Positions 50,380-59,383 of a DNA stretch of 64,000 nucleotides are shown in pieces. The translations under genes and the position numbers were made by a program. Position 1 is the first letter of the stretch, and each line of letters begins with the position of its first letter. Origin of the DNA: an uncultured Clostridia bacterium. GTDB lineage: Bacteria > Bacillota > Clostridia > UMGS1810. Location: positions 1 to 64,000 of the forward strand of contig CAKSPF010000002.1 in NCBI GenBank assembly GCA_934481345.1, written 5' to 3'. Below the pieces are notes generated by a model that saw nothing but the letters and a program-made list of their open reading frames with translations, ran no database searches and was not told where the DNA came from.

Positions 50380-50570
50380 TATAATCATTCTTTCTTAAGT
50401 ATATAACACCAGTATAACCTTTTTGGCAATAATAATCAACAAAAATATATCCCGACAGTAATGAATTTCCATAAAAGCCTTTACAATTATCAAAAAATGT
50501 ATTAAAATGTACTTTGAGCATTTATGAATTTTATTAATTAATTTGATATATTATGTGGAGGTAAATTTAT

Positions 50571-52067
50571 ATGCAGTATCAAAGCACAAGAAACAGCAAA
50601 ATAAGCGTTTCGTCGGCACAGGCTATAAAAAAGGGAATTTCCGAAGACGGCGGACTTTTTGTACCGGTAAGTATTCCGCAAATCACCTTGGATGAAATTG
50701 TTTCGCTTTCCGAAATGTCTTATGTGGAAAGAGCCGGGAATGTGCTCGCAAGATTTCTCACGGATTATACCGGCGATGAAATAAAAAAATGCACAACAAG
50801 CGCTTATACAGCAGAAAAATTCGCCTCTGCCGATATTGCTCCCGTGCGTAAACTGAGCGACTCGGCATATGTTCTTGAGCTTTGGCACGGACCGACCTGC
50901 GCTTTTAAGGATATGGCGCTCCAGATACTGCCGCATTTGCTTACTGCGGCAATTAAAAAGACGGGCGAAAACAAAGAGGTTGTAATACTTGTTGCCACAT
51001 CGGGCGATACAGGTAAAGCTGCTCTTGAGGGCTTTAAGGATGTTGACGGCACGAAAATTCAGGTGTTTTATCCTGCACACGGTGTTTCCGAGATACAGAA
51101 GCTTCAGATGACAACGCAGGAGGGCGGAAATGTTTCGGTTGTTGCGGTTGAAGGTAATTTTGATGATGCCCAGACCGGAGTTAAAAAAATATTCGGTGAT
51201 AAAGAGTTTGCCGATGTGCTCAGCAAGAGAGGCTGCACTCTTTCAAGCGCCAATTCAATAAACTGGGGCAGACTTGTACCTCAGATTGTATATTATTTTT
51301 CTGCATACTGCGATATGCTTAAAAACGGTGAGATTAAACCGGGAGATAAGATAAATATATGTGTTCCCACAGGTAATTTCGGAAATATACTTGCCGCATA
51401 CTATGCAAAGAAAATGGGACTTCCGGTGAAGAAGCTTATCTGTGCATCAAACAGCAATAATGTCCTTACCGATTTTATTGCTACCGGAACATATGATAAA
51501 AACAGAACTTTCCATACAACGATTTCACCTTCTATGGATATTATTATATCATCAAATCTTGAAAGACTGCTGTTTATAATGTCGGACGGAAATGACGAAC
51601 TCATAAAAGAATATATGTCATCTTTGGCAGCGGACGGTAAGTATACGGTTTCTGACGAAATAGAAAAGAAAATAAAAGATGAGTTTTATGCCGGGTATTG
51701 CAGTGATGAAATGACAAAAAAAGAAATAAAGAAAATATATGATAAATATTCGTATGTGGTTGATACGCATACCGCTGTCGGCTTAAAGGTTTATGAAGAT
51801 TATGTAAACGAAACCGGCGATACCGCGAAGACAGTAATTGCTTCAACCGCAAATCCGTTTAAGTTTAATAAGAGCGTTTTAAGCGCCATAACGGAAGGCA
51901 AAAATCTTGATGAATTGAATGAATTTGAGCTTCTTGATTTGCTCGCAGAAACATCAAATATGGAAATACCGTATTCGCTTGGCAGCCTTAAAGGAAAGGA
52001 AATAAGATTTAAGACTGTATGCAGCAAGGAAGATATGAAAGCACAGACAGATAAATTTTTGTCATAA
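50571..52067 (+). CDS. thrC: threonine synthase
   Basis: A PLP enzyme converting O-phosphohomoserine to threonine, 498 residues, the long form (MQYQSTRNSKISVSSAQAIK with EDGGLFVP). The PLP lysine lies in GPTCAFKDMALQILPHLL. VATSGDTGKAALEGFKDVDG binds the phosphate and SANSINWGRLVPQIVYYFSA is typical. The site TGGAGGTAA precedes ATG 50571. It stands alone; other threonine pathway genes are not in the window. A perfect promoter is not seen (TATATT at 50547). Confidence 0.96.
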   Translation: MQYQSTRNSKISVSSAQAIKKGISEDGGLFVPVSIPQITLDEIVSLSEMSYVERAGNVLARFLTDYTGDEIKKCTTSAYTAEKFASADIAPVRKLSDSAYVLELWHGPTCAFKDMALQILPHLLTAAIKKTGENKEVVILVATSGDTGKAALEGFKDVDGTKIQVFYPAHGVSEIQKLQMTTQEGGNVSVVAVEGNFDDAQTGVKKIFGDKEFADVLSKRGCTLSSANSINWGRLVPQIVYYFSAYCDMLKNGEIKPGDKINICVPTGNFGNILAAYYAKKMGLPVKKLICASNSNNVLTDFIATGTYDKNRTFHTTISPSMDIIISSNLERLLFIMSDGNDELIKEYMSSLAADGKYTVSDEIEKKIKDEFYAGYCSDEMTKKEIKKIYDKYSYVVDTHTAVGLKVYEDYVNETGDTAKTVIASTANPFKFNKSVLSAITEGKNLDELNEFELLDLLAETSNMEIPYSLGSLKGKEIRFKTVCSKEDMKAQTDKFLS

Positions 52068-52131
52068 TCGCCATATATTATGATTTGTATTAATAGAATT
52101 TATTAAAATCATAAATATTGAGGTGTTTGGT

Positions 52132-52824
52132 TTGTCGGATATTAAAGACGCTGTTTTTTCTGTTGTAATTGCCGCAGGCGGTTCGGGCACACGGTTTGGA
52201 ACCGAGGTTCCGAAACAGTTTACGGAAGTAAACGGACTGCCCGTTATTGCACATACGGTAAGTAAATTTGAAAGTTGTCCGCTTATATCGGAAATAGTTA
52301 TCGTAACGCATCCGGATTATGTGGTGTACTGCCGTGACATGGTGTCGGAACTCGGATTCGGAAAAGTTACTTCAATAATAAGCGGCGGCGCTACCCGCAG
52401 GCAGAGCGTGTTTCTGGGATTAAAGCAGGTAGGCGACAGTGCTACGCACGTTCTTATTCACGATGCCGCAAGACCTGCCGTTGACGGGGATACAATAGTA
52501 AGGTGCTGTGAAAATGCGGTTATGTACGGCGCATGCGCCGCAGGAATACGCGTTGTCGACACACTGAAAATTTCCGAGGACGGAGAGTTTATAACATCTA
52601 CCGCAGATAGAAGCAAAATGTGGCAGATACAGACTCCGCAGGCATTTGAAAAAAAGCTTATTCTTCAATATCACAAAAATGCGGCATTTGAAGGATTTGA
52701 GGCGACAGACGACTGCATGCTTGCCGAAAAATACGGAAAGCGTGTAAAGCTGGTTGAGGGCAACAGCGATAATATAAAAATTACAACCTATAAAGATCTT
52801 GCCATAATGGAGGGATTGCTCTGA
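52132..52824 (+). CDS. ispD: 2-C-methyl-D-erythritol 4-phosphate cytidylyltransferase
   Basis: MEP-pathway isoprenoid enzyme, 230 residues. SVVIAAGGSGTRFGTEVPKQ is the CTP-binding motif; VLIHDAARPAVDGDTIVRCC and IQTPQAFEKKLILQYH match the family. The start is the TTG at 52132, with TGAGGTG six bases upstream; a GTG at 52123 is part of that site. The stop TGA overlaps the start region of ispF, the next enzyme but one in the same pathway. Confidence 0.95.
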   Translation: MSDIKDAVFSVVIAAGGSGTRFGTEVPKQFTEVNGLPVIAHTVSKFESCPLISEIVIVTHPDYVVYCRDMVSELGFGKVTSIISGGATRRQSVFLGLKQVGDSATHVLIHDAARPAVDGDTIVRCCENAVMYGACAAGIRVVDTLKISEDGEFITSTADRSKMWQIQTPQAFEKKLILQYHKNAAFEGFEATDDCMLAEKYGKRVKLVEGNSDNIKITTYKDLAIMEGLL

Positions 52825-53303
52825 TAAGAATAGGCACAGGTTATGATGTTCATATATTAAAAGAAAACAGAAAGCTCATTCTGGGCGGAGTTGATATTCC
52901 GTATGAAAAAGGACTTGACGGCCATTCAGACGCGGATGTGCTCGTCCATTCAATTATGGACGCTTTGCTCGGCGCGGCAGCTCTCGGTGATATAGGAAAG
53001 CTTTTTCCGGACAGCAGCGACGAGTATCTTGGCGCAGACAGCATAGAGCTTTTAAAAAAAGTAAATGAAATATTGAAATCAAACGGTTATACCGTTAATA
53101 ATATTGATGCAACAGTCGTGGCGCAAAGACCGAAGCTTGCTCCGTATACGGCTCAGATGCGCCGTAATATTGCTGATGCCTTGTGTATTGACATGCAGTG
53201 CGTAAGCGTGAAAGCCACAACCACCGAAGGTCTTGGCTTTGAAGGTATGGGGCAGGGTATATCGGCGCAGGCTGTATGCACAATTGATTTAAAAGGAGAA
53301 TAG
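52821..53303 (+). CDS. ispF: 2-C-methyl-D-erythritol 2,4-cyclodiphosphate synthase, non-ATG/GTG/TTG start
   Basis: About 160 residues. The frame opens IRIGTGYDVHILKENRKLIL, and the zinc ligands of IspF (Asp and His in GYDVH) are encoded before any ATG, GTG or TTG. The next normal start, GTG 52938, would lose them. The likely start is CTG 52821, which overlaps the ispD stop (CTGA) and has GGAGGGAT seven bases upstream; ATA 52824 is the alternative. GHSDADVLVHSIMDALLGAA and the C-terminal TTTEGLGFEGMGQGISAQAV complete a normal enzyme. It makes the cyclic diphosphate of the MEP pathway. Translation is coupled to ispD. Confidence 0.93.
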   Translation: MIRIGTGYDVHILKENRKLILGGVDIPYEKGLDGHSDADVLVHSIMDALLGAAALGDIGKLFPDSSDEYLGADSIELLKKVNEILKSNGYTVNNIDATVVAQRPKLAPYTAQMRRNIADALCIDMQCVSVKATTTEGLGFEGMGQGISAQAVCTIDLKGE

Positions 53304-53304
53304 T

Positions 53305-54975
53305 ATGCTTACAGATATTCAGATTGCACAAAATGCAAAAATGGAACATATAGGCAAAATTGCGGAGAAATTAGGCCTTTCGGAAGAAGAGATTGATTAT
53401 TACGGCAAATATAAGGCAAAAATAAACCTGGATGTTCTTGACAGATTAAAGGATAAAAAGGACGGAAAGCTCATACTTGTGACAGCAATAAATCCGACGC
53501 CGGCAGGCGAGGGAAAAACAACTACTACCGTCGGACTCGGACAGGCTATGAGCAAAATCGGCAAAAATGCTGTTATCGCACTGCGCGAGCCGTCGCTCGG
53601 ACCCGTAATGGGAGTAAAGGGCGGAGCCGCAGGCGGCGGATATTCCCAGGTAGTGCCTATGGAGGATATAAACCTTCATTTTACGGGTGATATGCATGCT
53701 ATTACCGCTGCAAACAATCTTTTGGCTGCAATGCTTGACAATCATATCAAACAGGGTAATAAGCTCAATATAGATACTGCAAATATCGTGTTTAAAAGAG
53801 TAATGGATATGAATGACAGGGCGCTCAGAAATATTGTTGTCGGTCTCGGCGGCAAAATCAACGGCGTTCCCCGTGAGGACGGATTTATGATTACTGTTGC
53901 CTCCGAAATAATGGCAATTTTGTGCCTTGCCGGAGATTTGCAGGATTTGAAAAAACGCTTTGCCAAAATAATAGTTGCATATAATACAGACGGCGAACCG
54001 ATAACGGCACATGACCTTAATGCAGAGGGCGCTATGACTCTTCTTATGAAGGACGCCATAAAACCGAATCTGGTACAGACGCTGGAGAACACTCCGTGCC
54101 TTATGCACGGCGGACCGTTTGCAAACATTGCTCATGGTTGCAACAGCGTACTTGCAACAAAGCTTGCGTTAAAGCTTGCCGATTATACTATAACGGAGGC
54201 AGGCTTCGGAGCAGACCTCGGAGCCGAGAAATTCCTTGACATTAAATGCCGTTTTGCTAACCTCAAGCCGAATGCGGTTGTGGTTGTGGCAACAATACGC
54301 GCTTTAAAGTATAACGGCGGTGTAAAGAAAGATATGCTAAAGGAAGAAAATACCGAGGCACTAAAAAAAGGAATTGCAAATCTCGGCAGACATGTGTCAA
54401 ATATGCAGCAGTACGGTGTACCGGTTGTGGTTGCGCTCAATGCATTTGCTACCGATAGCGAAGCGGAAAAGCAGATTGTAACGGATTACTGCCGCGAGCT
54501 TGGTGTTAAATGTGCAATGTCTGACGTATTTGAAAAAGGCGGAGATGGCGGAATTGAACTTGCAAAGCTCATATGCGATACCGTTGACGGATGCGAGTCG
54601 GATTTTGCGCCGCTGTATGATGTAAACCTTACAATAAAGGAAAAAATACTTGCAATCGCAGAAAAAATTTACGGCGCGGCAGGTGTGGAATATACAAAGA
54701 AAGCCGAAAAGAAGATAAAACAGCTTGAAGATATGGGCTTGGACAAGGTTCCGGTATGCATGGCTAAAACACAGTATTCTCTGTCGGACAATCCCGCGCT
54801 TCTTGGTGCGCCGACAGGATTTACCATAACCGTAAGAGATGTAAATATTTCAAACGGCGCAGGCTTTGCCGTTGCTCTCACGGGTGACATAATGACAATG
54901 CCCGGTCTGCCGAAGGTTCCGGCTGCCTGCAATATCGACATTGATGAAAACGGAGAAATATCGGGACTGTTTTAA
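53305..54975 (+). CDS. fhs: formate-tetrahydrofolate ligase
   Basis: Activates formate to 10-formyl-THF with ATP, 556 residues. The ATP loop is INPTPAGEGKTTTTVGLGQA (near 67-86). REPSLGPVMGVKGGAAGGGY, FTGDMHAITAANNLLAAMLD and EAGFGADLGAEKFLDIKCRF are family signatures. AAAAGGAGAATAGT lies before ATG 53305, one base after ispF. It supplies one-carbon units from formate, a PflB product in this strain, and is also the first enzyme of the methyl branch of acetogens, although no other Wood-Ljungdahl gene is seen here. Confidence 0.97.
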   Translation: MLTDIQIAQNAKMEHIGKIAEKLGLSEEEIDYYGKYKAKINLDVLDRLKDKKDGKLILVTAINPTPAGEGKTTTTVGLGQAMSKIGKNAVIALREPSLGPVMGVKGGAAGGGYSQVVPMEDINLHFTGDMHAITAANNLLAAMLDNHIKQGNKLNIDTANIVFKRVMDMNDRALRNIVVGLGGKINGVPREDGFMITVASEIMAILCLAGDLQDLKKRFAKIIVAYNTDGEPITAHDLNAEGAMTLLMKDAIKPNLVQTLENTPCLMHGGPFANIAHGCNSVLATKLALKLADYTITEAGFGADLGAEKFLDIKCRFANLKPNAVVVVATIRALKYNGGVKKDMLKEENTEALKKGIANLGRHVSNMQQYGVPVVVALNAFATDSEAEKQIVTDYCRELGVKCAMSDVFEKGGDGGIELAKLICDTVDGCESDFAPLYDVNLTIKEKILAIAEKIYGAAGVEYTKKAEKKIKQLEDMGLDKVPVCMAKTQYSLSDNPALLGAPTGFTITVRDVNISNGAGFAVALTGDIMTMPGLPKVPAACNIDIDENGEISGLF

Positions 54976-55005
54976 TTTCTGCCGGTGTATAATAACGGAG
55001 GAATT

Positions 55006-55440
55006 ATGAAATATATATCTGACAGCGCAGAAAAAACGGAAACAATTGCCGCTGAATTTGCAAAAAAGCTTAAAGGCGGAGAAATAATCACTCTTGACGG
55101 CGACCTGGGAGCAGGCAAAACGGCTTTTGTACGCGGTCTTGCCAAAGGGCTCGGCATAACCGACAGGGTGGTAAGCCCTACATTTACTATTGTGAACGAG
55201 TACCGGCACGGCAAAATACCGCTGTTTCATTTTGATGTTTACCGCATAGGCTCGTCCGATGAAATGTATGACATCGGATGGGAGGAATACGTAAACTCCG
55301 GCGGAATAGCGGTTGTCGAATGGGCGGTAAATATTGAAGATATACTTGATGAAAACTGCATTAAAATTAATATTGCAAAAAATCTTGATATTTCCGACGA
55401 TTACCGTGAAATTACATTAAGAGGGGTACAGAATGTATGA
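55006..55440 (+). CDS. tsaE: tRNA threonylcarbamoyladenosine biosynthesis ATPase TsaE
   Basis: 144 residues from ATG 55006 (MKYISDSAEKTETIAAEFAK; site CGGAGGAA). The Walker A loop is LDGDLGAGKTAFVRGLAKGL and the second motif reads PTFTIVNEYRHG, with HFDVYRIG and VVEWAVN. It works with TsaB and TsaD to make t6A37 in tRNAs reading ANN codons. The stop overlaps tsaB (ATGA). Confidence 0.96.
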   Translation: MKYISDSAEKTETIAAEFAKKLKGGEIITLDGDLGAGKTAFVRGLAKGLGITDRVVSPTFTIVNEYRHGKIPLFHFDVYRIGSSDEMYDIGWEEYVNSGGIAVVEWAVNIEDILDENCIKINIAKNLDISDDYREITLRGVQNV

Positions 55441-56144
55441 ATATACTTGCAATGGATACTTCCACGCTTACGGCGACGGTTGCCGTCCTGAATGAAGAAA
55501 AGCTTCTCGGCGAATTTACCGTTTGCAATAAGCTTACTCATTCACAGATGATTATGCCTATGCTGGATACTTTGCTGAAAACAATTTCAATAAGCGTCAA
55601 TGATATTGATGTATTTGCGACGTCGGTGGGACCGGGTTCGTTTACAGGTCTCCGTATCGGCATGGCGAGCATAAAGACGCTTGCACAGGCTCTTGACAAA
55701 CCTGTTATCGGGGTTTCGTCGCTTGACGCCGTAGCGGAGAATTTCAGCTTTACGGACTGCATTATTTGTCCGATAATGGACGCAAGACACAGCGAGGTAT
55801 ATAATGCTCTTTATCATAACGGTAAAGAGATTGTCAAAAGCCGGGCTGTTAATATAAACACCTTGCTTGAGGAGCTTAACGGTAAAAATGTCGTTTTTGC
55901 CGGGGACGGAGTGTTGACTTACGGAGAATTGATAAAATCCTTTGAAGATGAAAAATGGCTGATTGCACCCCCGAATCTTATGCTGCCGAGAGCGTCGTCC
56001 GTTGCGGCTGCTGCACTGAAAAGGGCTGCAAAGGGTGATTTTGACAATACATACACCTTAAATCCGGTGTATCTGAAGAAATCTCAGGCCGAACGCGAGC
56101 TTGAGGAAAAAAACAAAAAACAGAATACGGAGGGGAAAAAGTGA
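55437..56144 (+). CDS. tsaB: tRNA threonylcarbamoyladenosine biosynthesis protein TsaB
   Basis: 235 residues of the ASKHA fold. MNILAMDTSTLTATVAVL, THSQMIMPMLDTLL and ATSVGPGSFTGLRIGMASIK, followed by LAQALDKPVIGVSSLDA, are diagnostic of TsaB (YeaZ). It is the scaffold partner of TsaD; tsaD itself is not in the window. The C-terminal 20 residues are a charged tail (QAERELEEKNKKQN). Start ATG 55437 overlaps the tsaE stop; its own stop overlaps rpiB (GTGA). Confidence 0.95.
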   Translation: MNILAMDTSTLTATVAVLNEEKLLGEFTVCNKLTHSQMIMPMLDTLLKTISISVNDIDVFATSVGPGSFTGLRIGMASIKTLAQALDKPVIGVSSLDAVAENFSFTDCIICPIMDARHSEVYNALYHNGKEIVKSRAVNINTLLEELNGKNVVFAGDGVLTYGELIKSFEDEKWLIAPPNLMLPRASSVAAAALKRAAKGDFDNTYTLNPVYLKKSQAERELEEKNKKQNTEGKK

Positions 56145-56575
56145 TTGCTATAGGCTGTGACCACGGTGGTTTTGAACTTAAAGAAATAATTTTGAAATTT
56201 TTGAAAGAAAGCGGATATAAGTGTAAGGATTACGGCACTTATGACGAAAAAAGCGTTGATTATCCCGATATTGCCGACAAAGTCTGCAATGCGATAACAG
56301 ACGGCGAATGTGACAAAGGAATTTTAATCTGCGGCACGGGAATAGGCATGAATATGTGTGCAAACAAGCACAAGGGAATAAGAGCCGCACAGTGTCATGA
56401 TACTTTCAGCGCCAAAATGACGCGCCAACACAACAATGCAAACGTGCTTACAATGGGCGGCAGAGTTGTCGGACCGGAGCTTGCAAAGGAAATAGTCAAC
56501 GAATTTCTGACAAATAAATTCTTAGGCGGCAGGCACGAGGCGAGAGTAAACAAAATGATGAGCCTGGAAAAATAA
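56141..56575 (+). CDS. rpiB: ribose 5-phosphate isomerase B
   Basis: 144 residues. MIAIGCDHGGFELKEIILKF binds the sugar phosphate, the catalytic Cys lies in ILICGTGIGMNMCANK (near 66), and GGRVVGPELAKEIVNEFL closes the domain. It interconverts ribose 5-phosphate and ribulose 5-phosphate. The GTG start at 56141 overlaps the tsaB stop. The order tsaE-tsaB-rpiB-upp reads as one unit linking tRNA modification and nucleotide sugar supply. Confidence 0.95.
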   Translation: MIAIGCDHGGFELKEIILKFLKESGYKCKDYGTYDEKSVDYPDIADKVCNAITDGECDKGILICGTGIGMNMCANKHKGIRAAQCHDTFSAKMTRQHNNANVLTMGGRVVGPELAKEIVNEFLTNKFLGGRHEARVNKMMSLEK

Positions 56576-56607
56576 TAAAAAATATAAATTATACGGAGGA
56601 AAAGACT

Positions 56608-57252
56608 ATGAAATACCCACTTTATGACAATGTAGAAATTATGGAGCATCCGCTTATTATCCACAAAATTTCAAAAATGCGCGATGTTGCAACCGGTTCT
56701 AAGGAATTCCGCGAATATGTAAACGAAATAGCAATGCTTATGGGATACGAGGTTACAAGGGATTTGCCAATGAAGGATGTCGAAATTCAGACTCCGATTA
56801 CCACTGCACAGACAAAGGTTATTGCAGGCAAAAAGCTCGCAATAGTGCCTATATTGAGAGCAGGTCTCGGAATGGTGGACGGTATGCTTAAGCTTATGCC
56901 TAACGTAAAGGTAGGCCACATAGGACTTTACCGTGACCATGAAACCCTGCAGCCTGTTGAGTATTACTGCAAGCTGCCTGAGGATATTGCTTCAAGAGAT
57001 GTTATTTTGGTTGACCCGATGCTTGCAACCGGCGTTTCAAGTAAAGCTGCCGTAGGATTTTTGAAGGACAGAGGCGTAAAGCACATTAAATTCTGCTGCA
57101 TAGTTGCCGCTCCCGAAGGAATCAAGGCAATCGCGGAGGCTCACCCCGATATAAGCATTTACTGCGGTATAGTTGACAAGAGTCTGAATGAACACGGATA
57201 TATCGTTCCGGGACTCGGCGATGCAGGCGACAGAATCTTCGGTACAAAATAA
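56608..57252 (+). CDS. upp: uracil phosphoribosyltransferase
   Basis: 214 residues. Converts uracil and PRPP to UMP. The PRPP loop is VILVDPMLATGVSSKAAVGF (near 130-149); LAIVPILRAGLGMVDGMLKL and the uracil-binding GYIVPGLGDAGDRIFGTK at the C terminus are diagnostic. ACGGAGGAAAAG precedes ATG 56608. Its substrate PRPP derives from ribose 5-phosphate (rpiB upstream). rpiB-upp adjacency is common in Firmicutes. Confidence 0.97.
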   Translation: MKYPLYDNVEIMEHPLIIHKISKMRDVATGSKEFREYVNEIAMLMGYEVTRDLPMKDVEIQTPITTAQTKVIAGKKLAIVPILRAGLGMVDGMLKLMPNVKVGHIGLYRDHETLQPVEYYCKLPEDIASRDVILVDPMLATGVSSKAAVGFLKDRGVKHIKFCCIVAAPEGIKAIAEAHPDISIYCGIVDKSLNEHGYIVPGLGDAGDRIFGTK

Positions 57253-57752
57253 TGTTGGGCGAGATTATAAATTCTGTCGAAACATATTTATCCGGTATAA
57301 ACAAAGATATTGCGGTTCTTATTATATCCATGCTGCCGATTGTCGAACTCCGCGGAGCTATTCCGTTCGGAGTGGGAATGGGACTTAATGTTTTCAGAGT
57401 ATTCTTGCTCAGCGTAATAGGAAATCTTATTCCCGTTCCGATTGTCATATGGCTTATACGTCCGATCGTGGAATGGCTGAAAAAATCAAAGGCATTTTCC
57501 AAAATCGGGAAATGGATAGACGGCCGCACAAAGAAAAAAAGTAAAAATATTACAAAATACAAGATGCTCGGTCTTATGATACTTGTGGCAATTCCGCTTC
57601 CCGGAACCGGGGCATGGACGGGCGCTATGGTCGCAGGACTTTTGGATATGCGTGTAAAGGATTCCTTTCCGGCTATAGCACTGGGAGTTGTTATAGCAGG
57701 TATTCTGGTTGTTTCCGTTACATACGGAGTTAAATTCATGTTTGCTTTTTGA
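57252..57752 (+). CDS. small multidrug export family membrane protein
   Basis: 166 residues; four or five membrane helices. The sequence SMLPIVELRGAIPFGVGMGL with NVFRVFLLSVIGNLIPVPIV, a cytoplasmic basic stretch, and VAIPLPGTGAWTGAMVAGLL matches the Sm_multidrug_ex family (Pfam PF06695), related to SNARE-associated/DedA-like folds. The name is historical; transport has not been established. It starts on the last base of the upp stop (TAATG). Confidence 0.85.
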   Translation: MLGEIINSVETYLSGINKDIAVLIISMLPIVELRGAIPFGVGMGLNVFRVFLLSVIGNLIPVPIVIWLIRPIVEWLKKSKAFSKIGKWIDGRTKKKSKNITKYKMLGLMILVAIPLPGTGAWTGAMVAGLLDMRVKDSFPAIALGVVIAGILVVSVTYGVKFMFAF

Positions 57753-57791
57753 TTTTTGAAAAAAGCCGTGCCGGGCAGGAGGGAACACATA

Positions 57792-58973
57792 ATGACTAAA
57801 AAATTTTTTACCTCGGAATCTGTAACGGAAGGACATCCCGATAAAATATGCGATCAGATTTCCGACGCTGTTTTGGACGCAATAATTGCCAAGGACAAAA
57901 ACGCAAGAGTTGCCTGCGAAACGGTGGTAACAACGGGTATGATAATGATAATGGGTGAAATTACCACAAACTGTTATGTAGACATACCCAAAATCGCAAG
58001 AGATACAGTTGAACAGATAGGATATGACAGAGCCAAATTCGGCTTTGACTGTCATACATGCTCGGTTCTTACAAGCATAGACGAGCAGTCGGCAGATATT
58101 GCCCTGGGTGTGGATAAATCGCTTGAAGCAAAAAACGCAAATTCAGACGAACTGGATAACGGTGCCGGCGACCAGGGTATGATGTTCGGTTATGCATGCA
58201 ATGAAACCGAGGAGCTTATGCCAATGCCGATACTGCTTGCACATAAGCTTGCAAAAAGGCTTACTGATATACGCAAAAACGGAACGCTGGATTATTTAAG
58301 ACCGGACGGCAAAACCCAGGTTACGGTTGAATATATTGATGACAAGCCGGTCCGCGTCGATACCGTTGTAATTTCCACACAGCACAGCGACAGCGTAAGC
58401 CTGGAACAGATAAGAAAAGATATGACGGAATATGTTATAAAAAATGTAATTCCCGAAAATCTGATGGACAGCGATACCAAAATATTTGTAAATCCGACAG
58501 GACGCTTTGTTATAGGCGGACCTCAGGGCGACAGCGGTCTGACGGGAAGAAAAATAATTGTTGATACCTATGGCGGATACGCACGTCACGGCGGCGGAGC
58601 TTTTTCGGGAAAAGACCCGACGAAGGTTGACAGAAGCGCAAGCTATGCCGCAAGATACGTCGCAAAGAATATCGTAAGCGCAAAAATTGCCGATAAATGC
58701 GAGGTTCAACTGGCATATGCAATAGGAGTTGCGCACCCCGTATCTGTTTTGATAGACACTTTCGGAACAAATAAAATACCGGAAGAAAAAATATCGCAGA
58801 TTGTAGGCGAAGTTTTTGATTTAAGACCGGCTGCAATTATAAAAGAACTTGATTTGTTAAGACCTATATACAAAAATACCGCTGCATACGGTCACTTCGG
58901 AAGAACGGATATTGAGATTCCGTGGGAAAAGTGTGACAAGGCGGAAATACTCAGAAAAAAAGCGGGTATGTAA
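57792..58973 (+). CDS. metK: S-adenosylmethionine synthetase
   Basis: 393 residues from ATG 57792 (MTKKFFTSESVTEGHPDKIC; site CAGGAGGGAA). GHPDKICDQISDAVLDAI binds ATP and metal, GAGDQGMMFGYACNET and the loop GGGAFSGKDPTKVDRSASYA are signatures. It makes SAM from methionine and ATP, supplying PflA, HemW, the 59384 radical SAM protein and methyltransferases. No SAM riboswitch in the short leader; the gene reads from upstream. Confidence 0.97.
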   Translation: MTKKFFTSESVTEGHPDKICDQISDAVLDAIIAKDKNARVACETVVTTGMIMIMGEITTNCYVDIPKIARDTVEQIGYDRAKFGFDCHTCSVLTSIDEQSADIALGVDKSLEAKNANSDELDNGAGDQGMMFGYACNETEELMPMPILLAHKLAKRLTDIRKNGTLDYLRPDGKTQVTVEYIDDKPVRVDTVVISTQHSDSVSLEQIRKDMTEYVIKNVIPENLMDSDTKIFVNPTGRFVIGGPQGDSGLTGRKIIVDTYGGYARHGGGAFSGKDPTKVDRSASYAARYVAKNIVSAKIADKCEVQLAYAIGVAHPVSVLIDTFGTNKIPEEKISQIVGEVFDLRPAAIIKELDLLRPIYKNTAAYGHFGRTDIEIPWEKCDKAEILRKKAGM

Positions 58974-58983
58974 CCCGAAAAAG

Positions 58984-59016
58984 CCTCTTTGCATAGTATA
59001 ATGCAAAGAGGTGTTT
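58984..59016 (+). terminator. hairpin after metK that also overlaps the next ribosome-binding site
   Basis: CCTCTTTGCAT (58984-58994) pairs with ATGCAAAGAGG (59001-59011), followed by TGTTTGTT. The AAGAGGTG that should serve the next start (ATG 59020) lies in the 3' arm. Confidence 0.7.
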
Positions 59017-59019
59017 GTT

Positions 59020-59373
59020 ATGGCGGAAATCATTTTAAAAACATTTATAACTTTTTTTGTAATCTATGCTTTGATTGATATTTCCATGCGGGTATTCAGG
59101 CATTTTTTCGGAAGCGAAACCCGCAAGAGTGATGTTTTTGTTGTGATTCGTGTGAAAAACCAGGAGGAAAACCTTGAGTGTATAGTGCGCTCCGTAATAT
59201 GGCGCTTCCTCAGCCAGAACGGCGGCGGAAAGCTGCCTGTAATTCTGATTGTCGACGTCGGCTCGGACGATAAAACCCGCGAAATCAGCAAGCGGCTGTG
59301 CGATGATTACCACTTTATATACTATACAACGGAAAGCAAGTACAATGAGATGAAGAAAAATCTGTTTTTATAG
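59020..59373 (+). CDS. small membrane protein with glycosyltransferase-like N-terminal strand order, unknown
   Basis: 117 residues. One membrane helix (about 4-22, IILKTFITFFVIYALID) precedes a soluble part: VFVVIRVKNQEENLECIVRS, VIWRFLSQNGG, and VILIVDVGSDDKTREISKRL. The strand-helix order and DVGSDDKT recall the start of a GT-A family 2 glycosyltransferase, but the protein ends before the catalytic part, so it is a remnant of the fold or an unrelated small protein. The start ATG 59020 was chosen for the AAGAGGTG site, which lies inside the hairpin; GTG 59011 is possible. Cotranscribed with the next gene, 10 bases on. Confidence 0.65.
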   Translation: MAEIILKTFITFFVIYALIDISMRVFRHFFGSETRKSDVFVVIRVKNQEENLECIVRSVIWRFLSQNGGGKLPVILIVDVGSDDKTREISKRLCDDYHFIYYTTESKYNEMKKNLFL

Positions 59374-59383
59374 GAGAATAATA

